Source: Unio delphinus (taxonomy: Eukaryota > Mollusca > Bivalvia > Unionida > Unionidae). From it: a stretch of 64,000 nucleotides of DNA. How positions within the stretch are numbered: position 1 is the stretch's first letter; each line of letters starts with the position of its first letter. The notes beneath the pieces are model-generated. The model was given only the letters and a program-made list of their open reading frames with translations. It searched no databases and was not told the origin of the DNA. The position numbers and the translations under genes are program-made. Of this stretch, positions 25,401 to 37,400 are shown piece by piece. Location of the stretch: contig JAQISU010000169.1 in assembly GCA_029339505.1 (NCBI GenBank), positions 5,076,001-5,140,000 of the forward strand, written 5' to 3'.

Positions 25401-28400
25401 TTATTGAAATACCATTTTTTTTTGCAAGTTATTAATCAATAAAATCTAATATCTATAGCATAATTTCACCAAGAAGAGCTAAAAAGAGCTCCATAATAGA
25501 CATAGCAAGTAAATGAAGTCAAAGATATGCTAACTCATAAGGACCTTGTATTAGGTCAACACTAGCATGGTGGGATGGTGATCTTAAAAGACAGTCCTGA
25601 AATGTGACAAAATCACTCAAAACTTGGCAGAAATTGTAAAATAATGTATACAACCTGCTGTAGTTTGATAAATCTGGACAATAAATACAAAATTAATAGG
25701 CCAATAGGAACACAAAAATGGCTGGATTGTCAAAGGATATCTGTACAACTCGTGCTCTGTACAGCAGCTAAACTAACAACTGCCAAAACCTGACGGTATC
25801 AAGGGGAGGAAAAGGACAAGAATTACTGCTTTTTGGCTATTTAAAATAGACAGGATAAGAATATTTGTGTCGCTTAGTAGGGCTGTCAAATAAGATCCAA
25901 CAAGAGAACAGCAAAATTTAAAGCCTTGCCAATAAACCATGGCAAGATGTTTGATGGATCCCAATATTATAAGACAAAACTCATATCATAATCTTCACAG
26001 AAACATCAATGCCAGAACAATAACATCCAAGTTTCACTATCTAATAAATGCATGCAAGCACACAGATGAATCAAATGGGGATATGCCACTTGACATTATG
26101 TTGATGCAATAATTTAAAATCATGGAACCAACAGAATTAAACATAAGACAATTCTTACTAGTTCTAGTACATGTATTTCACATCCACTTTTATGACAAGC
26201 AAAGACTCACATAGCTGTCTCATATCAGCCTGATCTGAATACCGCATTGATGCAATTACCTTAATTTTAATCATCCTTTTTGTAGGTTTTTGTTTTAATT
26301 GTTCTCCATACATTTTCAATAATATTTGTCTGGTGACTGTGATTGGCAAGAAATAGTTTTCATATTGTTATTGGCTTTCCAAAAAGTAGTCCTCCTTGAC
26401 ACCTTAACATGACAACTATATTTTTTAACGAATTCACCACACCCATCACCTGGGAATTTTTCGGCAACAGGACATAAATTGTAATCTAATATATTAATGC
26501 AAATCTCTAAAGTAATTAAACCTTTGAAAGTTGTCAATATGCTGACACAATTAAAAGTTAAACAACCTAAACTAGCACAGATGTTTATATGGTGGAGGGG
26601 AACCAATTTATAATTTCCAAGTATTTCTTTTTCAGTTCCTCCCTGGGGTTTGCCACACACATAAAATATCTACCTATCCTGGTATAACATGACCATTGTC
26701 TCATAACTCAAAATGATAGTTGACTAATTTCACTCAATAGTCCAATTTTGTTGCACATGTCACCGTGAAACAGAGCAGTAATGAGAGTTTTAAGTAGCAA
26801 TAGTTTTCAGTGGTCACAATGAGTCTCTTCTAAATTAATAACATCTTAATATTTTTTTCTCCGAATTCTGATAAACTGGTATTGTATTATTAAATTCCAG
26901 TTAGATTAGTTAGTCTGCCTATGGTTTTTGAGCACCAAATGACAAATTATGTAGTCTTACCAATAATATTAGGCAACTCAATTAAAATCAGATCTTCATT
27001 AGGGCCAAGTTAACCAAATGTTTTCTAAACATTTCTGAATAACAGAACTGAGTATGCCTGTTTCTGTTGATATATTCCTGCAAGAGAAATTCTCCTATAA
27101 TGTAATATCATCTGTTTCTGCTCATATGACATGTTATGCCATGGTAATACACTGGATGCATGCAGTTTAAATATTGAAGTCAAAAACATAAATATGGTAT
27201 TTTATATCAGTTATCATCAACAAAATTTCAGTCCTGCAGGGTGCCATTGTAGACAAATATTACAAGTATGTAACAATGTAAAATCCAAAACAACATAAAT
27301 ACTGTCTACTCACATTTGACCCACATCTGCAAGTTATAAATTTTAGATTTCTTCAGGCACAAGTTTAAAATGGAAATTAAACTCAATCTTTAAACAAATT
27401 TTCCTTACTCATAAGCTGTTCATCTCTAACTCGGCGCCTTGACTGAATGTAAGTTGCATTAAAGGCATCAGTGATCATCAGATGGGGGCGTGTGAAGGAT
27501 TCCAGAACACAGCCATTTAAATGCCTAGAAATATTATAAAGAACAAGACACATTAGTACAACTTCTACCAGGGAGGCATTTAAACAGACTAACCATATAT
27601 ACTTATTTAGAGCATGGGTCCAACTGCAACGCGCATAGACTAAGATCTTCCATCACATCATGCACTGGCAGATATGGGTCTATGAAGTTTATTAATCAAC
27701 AAAACAAATAACATTGACCCTGATCTGCCAGTGCACAATGCGATGACAGACTAGGGTCTATGCTGTTTATAATTCGTCCTAATTTATACAGTAATACAGT
27801 CCAACCCACTTATCTCAACCTGGAGGGATATGGGACTACAAATGTATGAATAGAATAAGTCGGCTTCTTACAGGATTTGATGTTACAGTTTGTTTGTACA
27901 TGAATACCAGCAGCCTCGTCTTGTTTTTCCAGAACAGAGGCAAATTTTATCGCTACAAATCAGCATATCAGTGTAAAATACTGATTGTTGATGATCAACA
28001 AAAGAGATCAATTTTTATGCAGTTTTTGGTCAATTACATTTTGCTAATAGTTCCAGTCAACACTAACAAAAGAAAATACTTTTTAAACAAACATAAAAAA
28101 AACAAGTACAGTCCTTAAAGTACATGTATTTAAATTGGCCTAGATTTTGGTCAGCATGGGAAAACAATTGCCTTGCTGAAGACTACCAAAGGAATAAGGC
28201 CATTCACATGGAAATAATAGAACTTTAAACCATTGGTATTCATACAGTAACTTAAATGTTGTAATGTTCTTGTAAGTCACATATGAAGATCATAAGAATG
28301 CATTTTCATCCATAATACTAAGAAAGGTAAGAGTGGCTACTGTTAACATAAGCCTTCCTCATTACATAAATACCTATAACGAAAAAGTGAAATAACAGCC

Positions 28401-31400
28401 ATTATAATTCTGGTCAAAATACAACCTAATGTTTTGCTACCAAAATGTTATTTTCAAAGAAAATACTTTGATGCCTGTAATCTTAAAAGAAAATCATACA
28501 TGGCTCTTTAAATCACAAAGAGTTCAACAGAATACCTTTCCTTCTTGTGATTGTAATCAATGGCATATACAATCTCTTCCTCACCATCCTTGACAATCTT
28601 CCAAATGGTTCCACCTAACATGTGACCTGCAGGTAATGGTGTGATCTGCAAACCATGGCCTTTCCCTGAATATAGATAACAGAACTGGAAATCTGTTCAG
28701 AAATTACCTGCTGCTTTTCCCCCACTTCCTGTGTTTGCTGTATATGAATGCCTTGTGCAACTGACTTTAATGCAAAACTTGACCAAAGTAGACAAAAACA
28801 AAGTATAGGTTGCATTGATCAAGTTTTCAAATGAGAATGTTGTACTTACCAAGTCATATCCCCATATGATGTTGAAGAATAAAATGTCACACTAACCTAC
28901 TTTTAGTGGAAGAGTGTTACACTCAATAAAGGCATCAACACAAAGTTGCAGCACAGTGCAGACAATAGTGCAACAGAAAATGACCTAAACATACACCATG
29001 ACCAAGATGTGAGGTCACCAAGAAAACAATTTGCTACATTAAACTGATGCAAACACCATTTTTTTCTTGGCAGCTTCTGAAATCAACATTTTTTTAATCA
29101 CTGCCAAGGGTCAAATCATGCTTGTCTTACATCTATAAACAAATGACAGTCTAATTAAGTATAATTAGCACATTATCATCTCTCTGATAAGAGTAGATTA
29201 AATGTACATGTTTTTTCTGGTACAATACACATGTTCACCTATGACATCATTTTGAAATGACCATTTTTCTCGGCTAAACTACAAGTAAATTCAGCAGTGA
29301 CTGGGTCTGAAATATGAAATTTATTCCATTGTCAGACAAAATTCATGTTCATATAAACATTTACACATGATAGATGGATGAATAAATAGAAGATAATTTC
29401 ATATATAACAATAATACTCTCTCCATTTTCATGGCAGGACATAATAAAGAAGCTAAACCTTTGTCAGAGTCAGAGTAATCTATTGAAATCAAGAATACCT
29501 TTGCAAGAGTCAGAGTAATCTATTGAAATCAAGAAATTTCCTTAGAAAATAAATCAACAACCTTTGCTAGAGTCAAAGTAATCTATTAAAATCAAGAAAT
29601 TTCTTTAGAAAATAAATCAACAACCTTTGCTAGAATCAAAGTAATCTATTAAAATCAAGAAATTTCTTTAGAAAATAAATCAACAACCTTTGCTAGAATC
29701 AAAGTAATCTATTAAAATCAAGAAATTTCTTTAGAAAATAAATCAACAACCTTTGCTAGAGTCAAAGTAATCTATTAAAATCAAGAAATTTCTTTAGAAA
29801 ATAAATCAACAACCTTTGCTAGAGTCAGAGTAATCTATTAAAATCAAGAAATTTCTTTACAAAATAAATCAACAACATATTTAACACAAAATCAAAGATT
29901 TTACACCAAAATTCCAATCTGGTGTTTTAAGGGATTTAATAAATTCATCCAGTTTTATTAGAAATCCATAACAAATTAAGATCAGTAAAATTAAACCATT
30001 ATTATTATTTTACAGCAAAACCTCATGTTTTTATGATAAGAGATAGTGAAATTATAACAAATGAAATAAATTATAATATGAACATTGCTGTGGGTTATAA
30101 CAAATGAAATAAATTATAATATGAACATTGCTGTGGGGTCTAAATATTGATTTAAAAAAACTCCATACATTTTACTGACTGCCCTATAGTAGAACTGATC
30201 ATTGATCGAAAATTATTCAAATATTTATAATGACTGAAAGCATATAGATGGAGTTTTTAAGGTTTTGGTATATATACAAATTAAATTCTTTGATATTCTA
30301 CCTTTCAAGCTGACTGTCTGGGAATATTTCAGCTGAATGATTTTATCAAAAGCGGAATCAACATCGTCCAGTGTGAACATGCCAAAATTCTCAGCATTGT
30401 GACGAGACTAGGGAAAAAAATAATGACAGCATTTTAACAAAATGGTTTTATAGCTAAATTACATTTAGATCAGTCATAAATAATTAGATTACATGCAACA
30501 ATATTTGAACTAGAAATGGGTACATGAAATATAAATGCCAAACTTACCTAAAAAAAAAAAAATTACCATATGTACAGATGTCCAAATTATGAACAGATGG
30601 ACTGAATTAAATTCTTCTAAAGTATAAATCTGGAAAGAAGTTTGATGATTATTTTTACAACACATATAAAATAAGTAAACAAAACCTATTATTGATTGGA
30701 GAATCACAAAGAGTCCCAATCACTACCAGGGGTATTATAATATTGAAAATTGATATTTGTCTTTGGGCAACCAGCTTTGAAAAACTAGTTGCCCATCTGA
30801 CTGTTTTAGCTGCACAATAAAGTACTGCATTTGTGGAACGAATGCAGAGCGATGCGGAATGAATTGCCTATTGAAATTAGATACAATGGTACCTTTTAAG
30901 AGTGCTCTTAAAACTCACCTTTTTTGATTGCAGGAACAAACTTAGAGACCTAATAATGTTTTGTATCTTAAATGTTTTCAGCATTTTTTTTATGTTTTCC
31001 AATTTTGTGGTTTTTGTTATTTGTTTTCTGTAGTGTAGTCATATCATTATAGATACTGTAAAGCGCTTAGAGCTTCTGAAGATTAGGCGCTATACAAAGT
31101 CCTCATTATTATTATTATTATTATTTGCCCCCAGTAATGCTCTAATAAACATTTTGCATCCACTGGTGTATTTTTATCAGAATTTACAACATTACAGTTC
31201 TAGGTATCATATATGCATGTACATTGGTTACACTGCATCTCTGATTCGCACCTCACCGCAGTTGTGTTAGCACAGCCCAAGTTATGAGACAATGATCTTA
31301 CTGAATTCCATCAGAATATGCTTGGTGTTCCTTCAGCTATGCTGATAACAAACAATATCCCAAACTCCATATAAAGACTCCATCCAAAATTGAGCAGACA

Positions 31401-34400
31401 AGACTAAACTCAAAAATGGCACATGCAAGCCTTTGAGATAATGTTCACATCAGAGGCATCATAATATGCTGAATGCTTCTTTAGCTATGCTGGTAACAAG
31501 TAACAGCCATGGTGAAGACTTGAATTAAATGGTCAAGGGTCATAACTCTTAGAACTGAAACTCATAAGCCAAAACAAACAAAAGGCACTTTTAGGCCAAT
31601 AAGACAATGCACACAACAAATTGCATCAGAATATTTCAATGGTGATTTAAAATTATTAACTCCATAAAAAATGTACCTATGTAACAAAAAGCATCCAATT
31701 GTGCATAAGAACTGCAGAGCTTTTGTGGTTAAAAAAAGTGTGAACAGATTGACAGACAGAAATGCCAAAAGAAGATGAATACTATTGGACCCCTGCATCT
31801 CAGTGTCATGCTCTAATAAATGTACAGCTCTGTGACACATTCAATATACTTTTGTTATAAACCTCAAAATATATAAACATATCAAGCTAGTGTTTTAGTC
31901 AGGTAAAAGAAGATACTCCCTTTCTAAAAAGCATACATGAAAGAAAAGAAAAGAACAGAAACATTGAGCATATGATAGCACATACATGCCAACCAGTACT
32001 TTTGGAGAGGAAGAACCCTGTAAGAAACTTACTGGCAAGCTTCATCATATATCCTCATTGTCCAGGTCAAGACTCACACTACATGGACAGAGGTAAAATG
32101 TTAGTGATTTGTGAAGGTGAGTGATAGGGCTGTCAACAGGTACCCGGGTACCTGACCGTAGTGAAATACCCGGGTATTGAAAATTAATCGCGGGTACCCA
32201 TTCACAAAAATAAATTGTCGCCAGACTCGCCAACACTATCAAAATATCATATATCATCAGCAGTATCCTTGACTCAGTTACAGCTCCAGTCTATATTTAG
32301 GAGTAGGACCACCCGTTATGCATCAGCGGCCCACCCACTACTAAATCGTTACACACGAAACCACTTCAAACAGGTGTGACAGTTATGGCTTTAATCAGAA
32401 ACCAGATCACTGCTTAATATAAATAAACAATACATCAGAGAGTCTGTTTGGATTAGTAAAATTCATTGGCATTGTGCAACAGGACAAACCCCTTATCCCT
32501 GAGGCATTATATGCCAAGGTTAAAACATAGTCATTGTTCTACAAGTAATAAACCTCTTTGTAGACGATAACTATTCATTGTGGGTGCTAAAAGATCGGTA
32601 CATTGTGTGCTCTTTTAATGAAATCCAGATGGCTACCTTTTATTTCCAAACACACATGTCAAAGAAATCCCACACATTATATTATTAACAATTATCACCT
32701 AGACACCTTGAAATCTTCGCCATGTCTCAAAGCAATCTTTGAGCAGCTCATTGTTTCGAGTCGACTAGCTCTGCTAATTTTGAAAATTAGCCATCATGCA
32801 TGTACCGACATTTCTACTCTCAATACTACTACGTTTTTGTCATAGCTATCTTAAGAATAATAATTCCAAAATCATATCACTTCTGTGACTGGCTGGTCTC
32901 TCTCTCTCTCACACACACACAGACACAAGATGGTTTTAATGCATTACTCTTACCATGTGGTAACACTGCTTTACACACATACATGGGTAATTCAAATCTG
33001 AGGTCAACAGCCGATGAATACTAAAAAAAGATGAGTGTTCTAAAGGATTTAACGCAGCTGATCATTAGAAGTTGGATTATACTCACCGCCTGGGTACAAA
33101 GATTATTCTAAATAAATTTATTAATTAATAGCATGCGGTCTAATCATTTACAGCTACCACAGTGCGGACACTTTAGACTGAGTAGTGCATTACAAAGTTA
33201 GTTAGTCTCTATCGCCAGACAAAATATGAAAGAAAGGCGGATAACAATTAGTTGGTCTAGGGTTGTTCATGTCTTTCATGTTCTAACAGGTACCTGTTAA
33301 ATGGCGCAATGGGTACCCGGGTAAGTTTATCATGATTTTTGAAAGCCCTAGTGAGTGACTCTAACCATTCTGCCGTGTGGGGTCCCATGTTTAATCAAAC
33401 AAAACAATGAAATTGAGCGTAGAGTGTAGCCAGATGGATGGATATGCACACAAAATCTAAAGCAATCATTATCATCTGCAAAGGCAGACTTGACAAAATG
33501 GAATGTAGCTTACTCAGTCATAGTAAACTATTTAATAATTCTCAGGTAAAGCAGAAATAGTTTTAATTAATTTTATTGAATCTGCGGGCATGAAACAACA
33601 GATGGACCAACTACAGTGTGGACCACTTTCTGGCATTACAAAATATCCAGCTGTTAATTTTTTATGCTTTCTGTAGCTGGGTATATGTTATGTTGTTGTT
33701 TTAGGGTTTAAAACCATTTTTCAGCACACGATAGGCTATACATGGCGGCCAGTATTATTGGTGGAGGAAGAACCCAGGAAAAAACCTGAAAAAAAAACAC
33801 CAACCCACGAGAAGCAACTGGCAAGTTTTCTCACATAACAAAATTAGCCAAATCTTAGACTCGAACCCATGCAGACAGAAGTGAGATGGCAGTGATCCGT
33901 AACGGAAAGCACTTTAGACCACTCAGTCACATGGAGCCCCTGGGTTCATATTATATACAAACACAGTAACAAAATCTAGTTCTGATTACTCTTCTGTAAC
34001 AATTAATTACACTCAGGCCAAATAAAAAAGTATGTGTGGTTCTTGATACCAGACCAACACTATTTTTTGCTGCAGATCCTATATTAATTTTAGAAATAAG
34101 AAAAAGACAAATTTGCAAAAAGAAGAAAAGCTTTCTGGGGAAACAATTTCACAAATGTACATATGATCAAAGTTAAAGTGAATTTTGTGTATTTTTCAGC
34201 TAATGCTTCATTTAAATCCATCTAGACTGACCTATATACCCTAATATTTTTCAATGGAGCAAGAATCACATATTCAATGTAACAAGAATCACATATTCAA
34301 TGTAACAAGAATCACATATTTTTATTTTACCTTATTAACAACAAATAAAAACAATTTTAACAAAACACCTGAGAAACAGCACAACTTTTTGAGCACAACA

Positions 34401-37400
34401 AATTAACAAAATCAGATACCCATACTACAATATACACCTGAGTCTCATCTATTTGCAGTTGTATTTAGAATTAAGCAATGCACAGAAAACACCAAATGTA
34501 CCTGCTTATGAGTCAAACTGCAAACTGCACTGACCCAGATTTACCATCACATAATGTGCCAGCATATCTTTGTCTTGCAGTTCGTCATAAGTACTCAGTA
34601 GAAGAAACAAGACAGACCCCGATCTTCAAGCACAAATACGCATTGTCAAATCAGGATCTTTGTTATTTATAATCTGACTCGATTTAGATGCAAGTATATA
34701 TGCTATCTAACGACTGAATTTTATGTGAAAAGGCAAAGAGGTCATGTATAAACCACCATTTCACATATTATTTAATTGACTGACAATAGCTAGTGATATG
34801 TGTTTGAAGACTTCAGTGGGTGAGCCCATTATGAAAATGTTTTAGCTATATGAATTAGATATATTTTTGACAGCAGCAATATAGCTTTGAAGTCAGAATT
34901 TACTGCATATATAAAAATGCAAAGCATGATCATTTCAATTGTCAGAATAGTGTTCAAGTGTGATTCATTTTTTTTGCCAATTTACGAAGCAATTAGCTCT
35001 CAAGAAAATCAGCAAAAGCAAACAAAATTTGATTTCAAAACTAGTTGATGAAGTTTAACTTTGTGAAGCAAGCCAGCAAACAACAAAATTAGATAGGGAA
35101 AGAGGCAATTAATTCTTTGCACATACAACAACATACTGACATACATAAACTTGGTTCTGACCAGATAAGTTTAAATACCAGGAAAATCCAGTCTCTTGTG
35201 AATGTGGTGATTATTACTAGTGACACTTGCATTACCTGAAAAAACCTCCTACTGAATTTATATTTAAACTGTAGTAGTTCAATTGCTGTGTGACAAATAA
35301 TATCAAAAAGGGGGAAATTCTGGGCATATGGAAATTGGAGTTCAGGCTTGTGGAAGTACAGTCAGGACTTGTGAGTTTTTTTTTAAAAGTCACCAGCCCT
35401 GGGTCTTTGTCTAAATAAACAAATTCTTTGGGCACTAACTCTACATAATATTGCCAGAAAAAGGTAAAAACCAAACCTGGTATAAATCTGCTTTTATGTG
35501 AAGCCCATATTATACTTTAGTTTAATCCATACAGTCCTTCAAAACTTCTTGAGAACAAATAAAAATGACAGCAAAGTTCAAAGTCAAACAGGGGCTTAAT
35601 TCTGTTAAAATCTGCAGCAAAACAGCGAAAATTGAACTTGATCTAGTTCTTAATTTAAAGACTCCGACCAATTTTAATTTCAATGCTTTATGTCCTTCAA
35701 AAGTTAAGCAGAGATGAAATGTGTGAGGAGGTGATCTGACACTGGCAATACCATTAGCCCCTTCATCCATACAGTATAGCAATACCATTAGCCCCTTCAT
35801 CCATACAGTATGGCAATACCATTAGCCCCTTCATCCATACAGTATGGTAGATACAATAGTATATGGTAGCCCTGCAAGCTACAAAGAAGAGAATCTGATA
35901 GTCCAAAGTTCAACTAAGTAGCACAGTGTAGGTACTCAATATTCAAGTCTTAAACTTAACACTCTTTTTTAAAGTTAAGTTTAAATAAATGTTGAACATT
36001 AATAATCATCATGCTGTAGTTCCTTTGATACCTAAATAATACACACAGTAGCTCAAACTCAACATTTTTAAGCATGACACTTGTTGACTATACTTGTATG
36101 ACCTATAAATTGAATATTACCTGATAGAGGTCATACATAAACATCTGACCCATCTTGTATACAGGTATAGTGGAATATACTGGACAATTCAAGCCACACT
36201 TCCCAACCATGTATGGTAGTGCTCCAAGGTGAGCATTGTCTGGGTAGCTCAATAACACAGTGTCTATTGTGTGTGCCTGTCTGAAAACAAGATGGAAGAA
36301 GATATTATCAATTAATTACATCTGACATCAAAATTTATCCAAAATATTACTTTAATATTAAAAAAACTTTAAAGGCATGTGTAAGCTTTGAGACATGTCA
36401 ATGGTTTACCATGGCAAATACCCATTCTTTAATAGCATGCTCCTCTCCACCCCTGCCTCCCCCTCAAAACTAAAATTGATGGGTCATAACCCTAATCTGT
36501 TATGTATATTATATGTCTGCCTCTTATTAATGCCCATGCAAAGGTTGACTAAAAGAGTATTTTAAAATGTCAGTGTAATTACAAATTTTTTTCATTTGAC
36601 CTATTCCCATGACCCAGAGGATAGGCCCAAACATGATAACCATTCTCAAGATTGGCAACCTATGCACCAAGTTTGGTAAATTTCCAACATTTGGTTTTTA
36701 AGGACTTGTGGTTACAGATAAACATATGGACATACAATTACAGGTCCAATTATACCTTCACTAAAGCCTGGGGATAAGTAAACAAAAGTGATAATGATAC
36801 AGGTAGAAAGGTTACGGGTGTAAGAGTCATCGATCTACAACAGTATTGTGCTATTTCTTTACCCTGTGGTACATAGTGGCTTTAGTTAATAATATTTTAA
36901 TCCATACTAAGCATTATATCAAAACTAAGTTGATGTTTTGATCTGCACCTGATTTCTAAACAATGCATAAATACAAATATTCTTGATTTTCCATAGAAAA
37001 ATGAAATTAATCTAGGTGCACACTAAAACATTACCACTAAATGTAAAGAGTCAGTGATACAACTACTATGATAGGCACATTCCCCATCCCACCCACTCCG
37101 TGTTTAATAGTCTTCTATGACTGCACTAGCACAGTTGACTCTTGAGATGAATGACCAATGCATCTAAATGACCTCAAATTTTAGTATGTGGTCTTAAACC
37201 AAACTTACTGTGAATTTTAGATACCAGAATCTATTGGTTCTTTATTACAGTAAATGCAAATCCATACACAAAGTAAGAAACTTTATCAAGTTATTCTGCA
37301 AACCTCATTTTTTCATTTTGTCACTGACCATGTTCTTTCAACTTTTGACCACGAATAGACCTCTTCCATACTTCAATGTAATCCACCACAAATATAAATT

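Noticed and set aside
27846..28118. 90-codon plus-strand frame
   Set aside because: It lies in the CPSF2 intron, has no recognisable motif, and has an A/K-rich tail typical of A+T-rich noncoding DNA.
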